Shown: positions 7,657 through 14,805 of the stretch, in pieces | Position numbering within the stretch: position 1 is the stretch's first letter | Layout of the letters: every line of letters begins with the position of its first letter | Assembly: GCF_900113875.1 (NCBI RefSeq) | Contig: NZ_FORA01000003.1 | Location: forward strand, 186,001 to 250,000 | Origin: Jannaschia pohangensis | GTDB taxonomy: Bacteria > Pseudomonadota > Alphaproteobacteria > Rhodobacterales > Rhodobacteraceae | Length of the DNA: 64,000 nucleotides | Direction of reading: 5' to 3' | Made by a program: the position numbers and the translations under genes | The notes under the pieces: model-generated | What the model saw: only the letters and a program-made list of their open reading frames with translations | What the model was told of the DNA's origin: nothing | Database searches by the model: none

Positions 7657-8118
7657 CTTGCCCTTGCGCTCATGCTGAGTGCGACCCCGGCGCTGGCCGA
7701 TATCGAGGCCGCCCGCGACCTGATGGAGGCCAACCGTTTCGAGGAGGCACGCGCGGAGCTTTGGCCCGCCGCCCGGTCGGGCAACGCCGACGCCGAAGAG
7801 CTGATCGGGGTGATGTATGCCCTGGGTCTGGGCGTCGAAAAGGACGAGGTCCGCGCCTTCGAATGGTACCTGCGCAGCGCCATGAAGGGGCATCCGGGCG
7901 CGCAATCGGGGGTCGGCTGGTACTATGAGCTTGGCCTCGGGATGCCCGCGCCCGACCTGATCCGCGCCTACCTCTGGTATGCGCTCAGCACGATCGGAGG
8001 CGACCCCGACGCGGCGATGTCGCAGGAGGAGGTCATCAAGAAGATGACGCCTGAGGAAATCTCGAAAGCGCATGAGCTGATCGCGGACTACAAGGTCTGG
8101 ATGTATCCGTTCCGCTAA
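7648..8118 (+). CDS. Exported Sel1-repeat protein
   Basis: A 156-residue protein with a clear signal peptide (MKHLALALMLSATPALA) followed by two to three Sel1-like helical repeats, for example ADAEELIGVMYALGLGVEKD and GAQSGVGWYYELGLGM. Such repeats bind other proteins; no catalytic domain is present. The start is fixed by a strong GAGGAGGA ribosome site at 7636-7643. It is the only plus-strand gene in the first 14 kb and is divergent from the peroxidase, whose first codons it overlaps. Promoters for either direction must lie within the other gene, which is odd. Function not known. Confidence 0.8.
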   Translation: MKHLALALMLSATPALADIEAARDLMEANRFEEARAELWPAARSGNADAEELIGVMYALGLGVEKDEVRAFEWYLRSAMKGHPGAQSGVGWYYELGLGMPAPDLIRAYLWYALSTIGGDPDAAMSQEEVIKKMTPEEISKAHELIADYKVWMYPFR

Positions 8119-8207
8119 CGGGTCTTTTGCATCAAAAGGCCGACGGTCGCGACAACGGTCCGGATGGATGGCAGGGGGCGATGCACGACCGCCCCCCGCA
8201 CGAAGGA

Positions 8208-9275
8208 TCAGTTCAGTTCGGCGGCCCGACGGGCGTTCACACGCTCTTCGGCTTCGGCGATGGCGGCCCGGAACTCGGCCAGGATTTCGCCGCCGCCGTC
8301 GACATTGCTTTCGAACCATTCATAAACCGGCTGCGCGGCCTCCTGGAACGCCTGCTTTTCGGCGGGCGTCGGCACATAGACATCACCGCCGCCGGCCACG
8401 AAGGCCTCGTAGGCTTCGATCGACTTGCGCTTGGGGCTGGCGAAGGTCGCCTGCTGGAGCGCGGCGAAGCCGTCGACCACGACGCGCTTCATGTCGTCGT
8501 CCATCTCCTGGAACTTGGCGTTGTTCATCACCCAGATCGCGCCCATGTAACTGTGCCCGTCGAGGGTCAGGTATTGCAGCCCGGCCTCGGGGAACTTCAT
8601 GCCCATGATGTCGGTGATGCCGTTGGCCGTCCCTTCGACAACGCCGGTCTGGAGCGAGGTGAACAGCTCGGGCCAGGCAATCGGCGTGGCCGACGCGCCA
8701 AGCGCCTGCGTCAGCTCGACCGCGAGATCGGCCTGGATCGTGCGCAGTTTCAGACCGGCAAGGTCGGAGGGCTGCTGCACCCGGCGTTCGGTGTTGGCAA
8801 AGCTGCGCCAGCCGCCGGTGTTTCCGATGGTCATCAGCCGCACGGTGTCGCCCGAATCCGCCAGCATGCGACGGCGCAAGTTGTCGGTGAGGTTCGTGCC
8901 GGTCAGCACCTCTTCGGCGATCCGGTCATCGCTCATCAGATAGGGCAGATCGAAGATCTGGATGTAGGGGAAGGCGCTCGCCGCACCGCCGGAGGTCGTG
9001 ACATAGATGTCGATGGAGCCGTCGGCCACGCCCTGGATGCACTCCTCGCCGTTGCCGCAAAGCTGCGTGCCGATGAACAGCTCGACCGTGATCGCCCCGT
9101 TCGAGGCATTCTCGACATAGTTCTTGAACACCACAAGGCCGTCATAATCCTCGTCGTTCTCGTTCGAGTTGGCGGTCGCCCGCAGGTTGATGGCATGGGC
9201 GTCCGCCATGGCGAAGGTGGGAAGTGCTGTCACAGCGGCCAGCGCGCCTGCCTTGAGGATGTTGGTCAGTTTCAT
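8208..9275 (-). CDS. TRAP transporter substrate-binding protein (DctP family)
   Basis: A 355-residue periplasmic binding protein. The signal peptide covers about residues 1-24 (ending FAMA). DctP-family features include the segment LAGLKLRTIQ, whose Arg normally forms a salt bridge to an acidic group of the ligand, and the PELFTSLQTGVVEGTANG block. TRAP systems of this type import organic acids, including sulfonates such as taurine, isethionate and DHPS. Here it is the last gene of a deoR-dctQ-dctM-dctP group beside the sulfosugar enzymes, so SQ, its glyceride or a C3 sulfonate are plausible ligands. Not proven. Confidence 0.9.
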   Translation of the reverse strand: MKLTNILKAGALAAVTALPTFAMADAHAINLRATANSNENDEDYDGLVVFKNYVENASNGAITVELFIGTQLCGNGEECIQGVADGSIDIYVTTSGGAASAFPYIQIFDLPYLMSDDRIAEEVLTGTNLTDNLRRRMLADSGDTVRLMTIGNTGGWRSFANTERRVQQPSDLAGLKLRTIQADLAVELTQALGASATPIAWPELFTSLQTGVVEGTANGITDIMGMKFPEAGLQYLTLDGHSYMGAIWVMNNAKFQEMDDDMKRVVVDGFAALQQATFASPKRKSIEAYEAFVAGGGDVYVPTPAEKQAFQEAAQPVYEWFESNVDGGGEILAEFRAAIAEAEERVNARRAAELN

Positions 9276-9305
9276 TTTGGTCTCTCTCCCTTTTTGGACC
9301 GATAC

Positions 9306-10598
9306 TTATAGAAAGCCGAAAAAACGCGGCAATGTCAGTGATATGGCCGGAACGTAGGTGATCAGGAAGATCACGAATATCTCGACTGCGAGGAACGGCA
9401 GGATCGCGCGGGCGATGGTTTCCACCCGTTCGCCCGACACCGATGACGCCACGAACAGGACAAGCCCCATGGGCGGCGTGGCCAACCCCACGGTCAGGTT
9501 GACCGACATGATGATGGCGAAATGGACCGGATCGACGCCGAGCGACGTGAAGATCGGGCCCAGGATCGGGCCCAGGATGATGATCGCGGGTCCGGCATCG
9601 AGGAACATGCCGACCACGAACAGCAGCAGGTTGATCAAGAGCAGCAGGATCAGCGGATTGTCCGAAAGCGCCAGGATGAACGCGGCCAAGGCCTCGGGCG
9701 CATGGCTGAGCGCGACGACCGTCTTGAAGGCAAGCGCCGCGCCCACCAGCAGCAGCACGACAGAGGAAATCAGCGCCGCCTTGCCCAGCACCTCGGGCAG
9801 GTCACGGAACGTCATTTCCCTCAGGATGAAGATCGACACGATGGCCGCATAGGCGACGGCGATGGCGCTGGCCTCGGTCGGGGTAAAGATACCGCCAAGG
9901 ATACCGCCCAGGATGATGACAGGCGTCAGCAGCGGGAAGAACGCCTTGAGCGACGCCTGACCCTTTTCGCCCCAGGTCGCCCGGCGCTTGAGCCCCGGAA
10001 AGGCGTCCGGCCTGCGACGTGCCATGACGTTGGTCACCAGCATCAGACCAATGCCCACCAGAACGCCCGGAACGATTCCCGCCAGAAATAGCGCCGCGAC
10101 CGATTGCTCCATCACATAGGCATAGATGATCATGATGCCCGAGGGCGGGATGATCGGCCCGATGACCGACGACGCTGCGGTCACGGCGGCGGCGAACTTG
10201 CGGGTATAGCCCTCTTTCTGCATCGCGGGGATCAGCATCGACCCCAAGGCCGAGGTATCGGCCACCGCCGACCCCGACAGGCCCGCGAACAGCATCGACG
10301 ACAGGATATTGACCTGCGCCAGCCCCGCGCGGAAATGCCCGACGCAGGCCTGGCTGAATTCGACCAGGCGCATGGTGATGCCGCCCCGGTTCATCATCTC
10401 GCCCGCCAGCATGAAGAACGGGATCGCCATCAGCGGAAAGCTGTCCATCCCGTTGTAGGTGTTGCGATAGAGCAGGACGAAGTCCTTCTCCTGCCCGTTC
10501 AGCCAGAGCAGCAGCCCGGGCGCCGCGAGCAGGGCAAAGAACACCGGCAGGCCGATCATCAGCAAAACAAGGAAGACGGGAAGGAACCAGACGAGCAT
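9306..10598 (-). CDS. TRAP transporter large permease (DctM family)
   Basis: A 430-residue, very hydrophobic protein with about 12 membrane spans, the sodium-coupled transport subunit of a TRAP system. Typical segments include PFFMLAGEMMNRGGI and the GLATPPMGLVLF motif near the C-terminus. It starts two bases after the small permease stop and is followed by dctP after about 30 bases, so the three subunits are one operon. Length and composition are normal for the family. Confidence 0.93.
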   Translation of the reverse strand: MLVWFLPVFLVLLMIGLPVFFALLAAPGLLLWLNGQEKDFVLLYRNTYNGMDSFPLMAIPFFMLAGEMMNRGGITMRLVEFSQACVGHFRAGLAQVNILSSMLFAGLSGSAVADTSALGSMLIPAMQKEGYTRKFAAAVTAASSVIGPIIPPSGIMIIYAYVMEQSVAALFLAGIVPGVLVGIGLMLVTNVMARRRPDAFPGLKRRATWGEKGQASLKAFFPLLTPVIILGGILGGIFTPTEASAIAVAYAAIVSIFILREMTFRDLPEVLGKAALISSVVLLLVGAALAFKTVVALSHAPEALAAFILALSDNPLILLLLINLLLFVVGMFLDAGPAIIILGPILGPIFTSLGVDPVHFAIIMSVNLTVGLATPPMGLVLFVASSVSGERVETIARAILPFLAVEIFVIFLITYVPAISLTLPRFFGFL

Positions 10599-10600
10599 CG

Positions 10601-11179
10601 CTATTCCGCCCCCACCGTCGAGGCTTCGGGAATCAGCGGCAGGTCATCGCCCCGTCCCGCAAGCATCAAGATCTGGCGCAGGATCAGCTCGACCGCGACC
10701 GACACCATCATCGCAAGGCCGACGACCAGCGAGGCCATCATCCAGGATCTGGGCATCTTCTCCCATCCGTCCCCGGTCGGATAGTAGAGCGCATTGGCCT
10801 TGAACCGCCCCGAGAACCCCGTGATCTCGGCCCACCCGATCTGGACCCCAACGACCAGCACCACCAGCGACAGCAGAAGCAGCACAAGCGTCAGCGTGCC
10901 GCCGATCGCCCGGGGCAGGGCCAGCTGGATCATGTCGATCGCCACGAAGCCGCCCCGTCGCAAGGCCGTCGGTGCCACCACCATCAGCCAGAGCATCATG
11001 AAGCGCGCCGCCTCCTCGGGCCAGGGCAGCGGGTTCGACAGGACATAGCGCCAAAAGACCTGCACCAGGATGAACACGACCATCAGCGCCATGCAGGCCA
11101 CGCCGACCCACCGGCCAACCGCCAGCATGCCCGCATTCAGCGCGCCGAGGGATCGGGTTACGGACAGAAGTAAATTCAC
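10601..11179 (-). CDS. TRAP transporter small permease (DctQ family)
   Basis: With a GTG start at 11179 this is a 192-residue protein with four membrane spans, the DctQ partner of DctM. The start is chosen because GGGGAGGG lies just upstream. An in-frame ATG at 11254 would add a 25-residue charged extension with no ribosome site and would cover the candidate DeoR operator at 11225-11252. The family segment FWRYVLSNPLPWPEEAARF sits in the second span region. It assembles with the large subunit to receive substrate from the DctP protein. Confidence 0.88.
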   Translation of the reverse strand: MNLLLSVTRSLGALNAGMLAVGRWVGVACMALMVVFILVQVFWRYVLSNPLPWPEEAARFMMLWLMVVAPTALRRGGFVAIDMIQLALPRAIGGTLTLVLLLLSLVVLVVGVQIGWAEITGFSGRFKANALYYPTGDGWEKMPRSWMMASLVVGLAMMVSVAVELILRQILMLAGRGDDLPLIPEASTVGAE

Positions 11180-11224
11180 GTGCCCTCCCCTGCGCGTGAC
11201 CGACACGTGCGAAAGGACGCGCGT

Positions 11225-11252
11225 ATCTTTCGATTTCGCCTCAAACGAAATC
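11225..11252 (-). promoter_or_regulatory. Candidate DeoR operator upstream of the TRAP genes
   Basis: The plus strand shows ATCTTTCGATTTCG at 11225-11238 and CAAACGAAATC at 11242-11252. These are converging TTTCG/CGAAA blocks, lying between the deoR stop (11271) and the GTG start of dctQ (11179). GAAA/TTTC repeats are typical of DeoR-family binding sites. Related sequence occurs at 1993-2006 and 12069-12090. It suggests the TRAP genes have their own regulated promoter. Confidence 0.45.
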
Positions 11253-11270
11253 AACTGTCAACAGCAGACC

Positions 11271-12032
11271 TCAGCTATCCGCCAAAATCAACTCCACCTC
11301 GTGCTGCGCGCAGAGCGGTGCCACCCAGTCCTGCGACAGCCTTTCGGTCACCAGCGTATGGACCTGCCCCAGATGCCCCAGACGGACAGGCGCGCTCTGC
11401 CCGAACTTGCCACTGTCGAGCGCCAGCAGGACATGCCGCGCCTGCGCCATCATGGCGCGACAGACCTGCACCTCGGCCAGATCGTAGTCCAGCAGCGTTC
11501 CGTCATCGGCCAGCGCCGCCGCGCCGATGATGGCGAAATCGACCCGGAACTGACGAATGTAGTCCACCGCCTCGGCCCCCAGGATCGCGCCGTCCGACCG
11601 CCGCACGGCGCCGCCCGGCACAATCACCTCCAGCCCCGGAAAGCCCCGGATTTGTGCTGCAAGATCGACGTTGTCGGTGATCACCCGCACCTGTTTGTGG
11701 CCCGACAGCATCTGGCCCACCTGTGCCGTAGTGGTGCCCGCGTTCAGAAACAGCGCGCAGGTCTGCGGCACGCGCCCGGCGGTGGCGGCCCCGATGGCGC
11801 GCTTGGCGGCGACGGCCGTCGTCTCGCGCTGCGCGGGGGCGGTGTATTCGACCCCGCCGACCAGCGTCGCGCCGCCGTGAAAGCGCACCACATGGTGCAA
11901 CTGCTCCAGCGCCTGAAGGTCCTTGCGGATGGTCTGGGGCGAGGTGGCGAAATCGGCGGCTAGGTCGTCGACACGCACCCGCTGCTGCACCTCGATCAGA
12001 CTCAGGATCTTCTGCTGCCGCCGTGTGAGCAT
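11271..12032 (-). CDS. DeoR-family transcriptional repressor
   Basis: A 253-residue regulator with the standard DeoR layout. An N-terminal winged helix-turn-helix (about residues 6-57, including VDDLAADFATSPQTIRKDL) is followed by a sugar-phosphate-sensing DeoRC domain (NAGTTTAQV, ITDNVDLAAQI, GAVRRSDGAILG). These proteins usually sense a phosphorylated sugar and repress sugar catabolism. The sulfoglycolysis repressor CsqR (YihW) belongs to the same family. It lies upstream of the TRAP genes on the same strand. GAAA-rich operators occur in front of itself, the TRAP genes and the 2-hydroxyacid dehydrogenase, so it is the likely regulator of Region 1. Confidence 0.9.
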   Translation of the reverse strand: MLTRRQQKILSLIEVQQRVRVDDLAADFATSPQTIRKDLQALEQLHHVVRFHGGATLVGGVEYTAPAQRETTAVAAKRAIGAATAGRVPQTCALFLNAGTTTAQVGQMLSGHKQVRVITDNVDLAAQIRGFPGLEVIVPGGAVRRSDGAILGAEAVDYIRQFRVDFAIIGAAALADDGTLLDYDLAEVQVCRAMMAQARHVLLALDSGKFGQSAPVRLGHLGQVHTLVTERLSQDWVAPLCAQHEVELILADS

Positions 12033-12068
12033 CCGATTCCCCCCGATACCCTCGCCCCATCCAAGGGT

Positions 12069-12090
12069 AAAACGAAAGAAACGAAATCGA
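12069..12090. promoter_or_regulatory. Candidate DeoR autoregulatory operator
   Basis: The plus strand reads AACGAAAGAAACGAAATCG (12071-12089), with two ACGAAA units nine bases apart. On the coding strand of deoR this is a TTTCGTTT tandem, the classical DeoR/GlpR-type operator pattern. It lies 37-58 bases upstream of the deoR start, where a repressor would block its own promoter. Confidence 0.5.
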
Positions 12091-12129
12091 CAAGTCCGGA
12101 AACGGTTGCGAATTTCAGGTATTCAGAAC

Positions 12130-12162
12130 GGGTGATCTACGGGTGATCTACGGGTGATCTAC
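12130..12162 (+). repeat. Three perfect 11-bp tandem units (GGGTGATCTAC), copy 2
   Basis: Three exact copies of GGGTGATCTAC occupy 12130-12140, 12141-12151 and 12152-12162, followed by GTCGGACG and a second GTCGGA a few bases on. The period of one helical turn puts every unit on the same face of DNA, as in cooperative operators. The array is about 100 bases upstream of deoR. A two-unit copy is at 2042-2069 and a related three-unit array at 20514-20546. Confidence 0.75.
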
Positions 12163-12288
12163 GTCGGACGTTGGTCGGATACGGACCCGGCCACACCGCG
12201 CCGCAACAGCACCAGGGCCCGGTAGTGCCCGCCGGGGGACTCACGTAGGGGATGACCGCTGTGCGGGACGAAGCGACTGTATGGCGGG

Positions 12289-12588
12289 TCAAGTGTAGAC
12301 AAGAAAATGCGTCCGAATTTCTTCGAGTTGGGCATCTGGCGTATTCGGATCCCTGGCAAAGAACCAATAATCTCCATAAGGGTTGCTCACCGAAAATGGC
12401 CGTTTCCTATGGGTGAAATCAAACCATGTCTCATCATACGATGGTATGAATTTTGTTGGGAAGGCATGGGGCAGCCAAACTACACTAAACCAGAGCCTAA
12501 TTGGTGGATGTTTTTGTGGGAAAAACAAGAAATTGCGTGATCCGTCACGCATAGTCTCGTTCAGCAGAGGGATTTCTGTTCGAGACAT
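12289..12588 (-). CDS. Hypothetical protein, A/T-rich orphan
   Basis: A 99-residue frame starting MSRTEIPLLNETMRDGSRNF and ending EEIRTHFLVYT. I do not recognise it. It has a GAGG ribosome site seven to eight bases upstream of its ATG, is rich in aromatic residues (YDETWFDF, YGDYWFFARDP) and lacks a signal peptide or membrane span. Codon use differs sharply from neighbours: many codons end in A or T (AAA, ATT, TTT, CCA, ACA), and the surrounding 400 bases are visibly less GC-rich. That pattern suggests acquired DNA. Coding status is likely but unproven. Confidence 0.45.
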   Translation of the reverse strand: MSRTEIPLLNETMRDGSRNFLFFPQKHPPIRLWFSVVWLPHAFPTKFIPSYDETWFDFTHRKRPFSVSNPYGDYWFFARDPNTPDAQLEEIRTHFLVYT

Positions 12589-12836
12589 GCCAAGACCTCA
12601 CGTTCATAGTTCACTCGGACGCAAATCAACCGGCCATGGGATATGGCTTTGTGTTTTTGGAAGAGTTTGTGGCATTTGGAGAGCCAAGTACAGAGCCAAG
12701 TACATAGTGCGCCGATCTCGCGAAGTGACGGCAGGCAGAGCTATCTACAATGTGGGCTCCAAGCCGACCTTCACCGCCTCGCCATCCACCTTGCGTTCGG
12801 CGCCCTGCCCCACCGGCGGACAGGGACGGGTGCGCC
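12589..12836. other. Intergenic stretch between the orphan ORF and the ABC ATPase gene
   Basis: No convincing gene is seen. The left half continues the A/T-richer composition of the orphan ORF and would hold its promoter. It includes a 12-base direct repeat, GAGCCAAGTACA, at 12681-12692 and 12693-12704. The right part (from about 12750) returns to GC-rich sequence and could be a gene remnant. No terminator hairpin with a T-run is evident for the minus-strand ATPase gene. Confidence 0.4.
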
Positions 12837-13892
12837 CTAGCGGATGCGCATCTCCGTATTGGCGTCGAAGACCATGATGCGCGCGGGGTCGATGGTCAGG
12901 GCGATGCGGTCGCCCTCGTCGGACCGGATGTCGCCGCGTTCCTCCACGATGATCTTCTCGCCCGTGTCGGCCGTCAGGTAGGCATAGCTGACACCGCCCA
13001 GCGCCTCGGTCAGGTCCACGGTCAGCACGTCGCCGGTGCCGACCGACAGGTGTTCGGGGCGCAGGCCGACGATGACGTCGGTGCCCTCGGACGGCAATGT
13101 CACGGCGGGCGACAGGGTGGTCTTGAGGCCCGGCACCTCGACCGCGCCGCCCTTGACCGTGCCGCTCAGGAAATTCATCGAGGGCGAGCCGATGAAGCCC
13201 GCGACGAAGCGGTTGTCGGGGTCGCGGTAAAGCTCCAGCGGTGCGCCGACCTGTTCGATCCGCCCCGCGCGCAGCACCACGATCTTGTCGGCCATGGTCA
13301 TCGCCTCGACCTGATCGTGGGTCACATAGATCATGGTCGCGCCGATTTCCTTGTGCAGGCGCGCGATTTCCACCCGCATCTCGACCCGCAACTCGGCATC
13401 GAGGTTCGAGAGCGGTTCATCGAACAGGAACACATCCGGCCCGCGCACGATGGCGCGCCCGATGGCGACCCGCTGCCGCTGCCCACCCGACAAGGCGGCG
13501 GGCTTGCGCTTGAGGTAGTCGTCCAGCTTCAGGATGCGCGACGCCTCGGCCACCTTGCTGTTGATCTCGGACCGCGGGTGGCCGTTCATCTTGAGGCCGA
13601 AGCCCATGTTCTCGGCCACGGTCATATGCGGATAGAGCGCGTAGGTCTGGAACACCATGGCGACGCCGCGCTGCGACGGGTCTTCGCGGGTGACGTCGCG
13701 GGCGCCGATCCGCACGGTGCCCTCGGTCGTCTCTTCCAGCCCGGCGATCATCCGCAGAAGCGTGGACTTGCCGCAGCCCGACGGCCCGACGAAGACACAG
13801 AATTCCCCCTCTGCGATCTTCAGGTCGATCCCGTGGATCACCTGCACGTCGCCATAGCGCTTGACGACTTCGGTAAGCTCGACGCCTGCCAT
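12837..13892 (-). CDS. Sugar ABC transporter ATP-binding protein (UgpC/MsmK/SmoE type)
   Basis: A 351-residue ATPase of the carbohydrate-importer class. Walker A is GPSGCGKST (about 36-44), the signature LSGGQRQR, Walker B VFLFDEPLSNLD, and the H-loop VTHD. A C-terminal TOBE/MOP regulatory domain follows (GLRPEHL segment). It lies on the opposite strand from the binding protein and permeases at 14.8-18.3 kb, next to the IclR gene, two bases after its stop. It is the expected energy subunit of that importer and would associate with the two permeases at the inner membrane. Confidence 0.93.
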   Translation of the reverse strand: MAGVELTEVVKRYGDVQVIHGIDLKIAEGEFCVFVGPSGCGKSTLLRMIAGLEETTEGTVRIGARDVTREDPSQRGVAMVFQTYALYPHMTVAENMGFGLKMNGHPRSEINSKVAEASRILKLDDYLKRKPAALSGGQRQRVAIGRAIVRGPDVFLFDEPLSNLDAELRVEMRVEIARLHKEIGATMIYVTHDQVEAMTMADKIVVLRAGRIEQVGAPLELYRDPDNRFVAGFIGSPSMNFLSGTVKGGAVEVPGLKTTLSPAVTLPSEGTDVIVGLRPEHLSVGTGDVLTVDLTEALGGVSYAYLTADTGEKIIVEERGDIRSDEGDRIALTIDPARIMVFDANTEMRIR

Positions 13893-13894
13893 TC

Positions 13895-14689
13895 CTAACC
13901 CTCCCGTTGGTCGGGGAACCGCCAGTCATGGAGGTCCCCCGCGATATGTTCGACTGCCTGTTTCAGCTTGGGCAGATGGCGTTCCAGTTCGGCAAGCGGC
14001 CCGCGCTCCACCGACGAGGTGACCGACACCGCACCCAGCATCCGCCCCGTGGCCGACAGGACCGGCATGGCGATGCAGTGGATGCCCGGCTCATGCTCCT
14101 CCCGGTCGTAGGCGTGGCCCTGGGCGCGAATCGTCTCCAGCTCGGCGCGCATGGCCTCGGGCGTCGTTACGGTGTGGGGCGTAAAGCGGTGCCAGCTCTG
14201 GCGGGCCAGGGCCTTGTCGCAGGCCGCCTCGTCCAGATGGGCCAGCATCGCCTTGCCGACACCGGTGCAATAGGCCGGGCCGACCTTGCCCGCTTCGGAA
14301 AACATCGGCAGGGGGCGCACCGCGTTGCGCTTGTCGACATAGAGCACCTGCCCGCCGTCAAGCTGTGCCAGATGCACGGTTTCGCCCACGGCGCGGCTGA
14401 GTTCATCGAGATGCGGGCGCGCGATCGGGGCCAGGCTGGACTGCGCCCAGGCGGCATGGGCCATCCGCACCAGCCGCATGCCGGGCGCATAGGTGCCGCG
14501 GTCGTCGTCATAGGCCAGCATGCCCTGTTTCGCCAGCGTCTGGAGCAGGCGGTAGAGCGTCGCCTTGGGGAACGGCGCGTCCTCCAGCAGTTCCGAAAAG
14601 CGCACCGGACGCCCGAAGGCGGCCACACGGTCGAGCACGTCGAGCGCCTTGCCCACCGTGCCATCCGCACTGTCCCTTTGAATGTTCAA
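13895..14689 (-). CDS. IclR-family transcriptional regulator
   Basis: A 264-residue IclR regulator: N-terminal winged helix-turn-helix (about 10-75, with ATLYRLLQTLAKQGML) and a C-terminal effector domain (about 90-255). The latter includes GVGKAMLAHLDE and the EHEPGIHCIAMPVL segment that lines the ligand pocket in this family. It is divergent from the sugar-binding protein gene and precedes the ATPase gene. The likely operator is the inverted repeat at 14763-14781. Effector is probably galactose or a galactonate-type acid, by context only. Confidence 0.92.
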   Translation of the reverse strand: MNIQRDSADGTVGKALDVLDRVAAFGRPVRFSELLEDAPFPKATLYRLLQTLAKQGMLAYDDDRGTYAPGMRLVRMAHAAWAQSSLAPIARPHLDELSRAVGETVHLAQLDGGQVLYVDKRNAVRPLPMFSEAGKVGPAYCTGVGKAMLAHLDEAACDKALARQSWHRFTPHTVTTPEAMRAELETIRAQGHAYDREEHEPGIHCIAMPVLSATGRMLGAVSVTSSVERGPLAELERHLPKLKQAVEHIAGDLHDWRFPDQREG

Positions 14690-14762
14690 CTTGGGGCCTC
14701 CCGCCTCAAATCCTGTTGACAGCCTAGCCGGATCATACCAGAGTTTTCAATATAAGAAACTT

Positions 14763-14781
14763 GGTTTCATTAATTGGAACC
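14763..14781. promoter_or_regulatory. Palindromic operator in the IclR / sugar-importer divergent promoter
   Basis: GGTTTCA-TTAAT-TGGAACC is an inverted repeat with one mismatch, in an A/T-rich patch between the IclR gene (start 14689, leftward) and the binding-protein gene (start 14806, rightward). Upstream, a TTGACA is present at 14716-14721. On the minus strand TTGAAA and TAGGCT (14745-14750 and 14721-14726, 18 apart) could form the IclR promoter. A single site could control both directions. Confidence 0.5.
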
Positions 14782-14805
14782 ATCAGGACGCATCGGGAGG
14801 AAAAC

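Noticed and set aside
8121-8140. Terminator between Sel1 and dctP (CTTTTG-CAT-CAAAAG)
   Set aside because: The six-base stem is A/T-rich with a three-base loop and no clear T-run on either strand.
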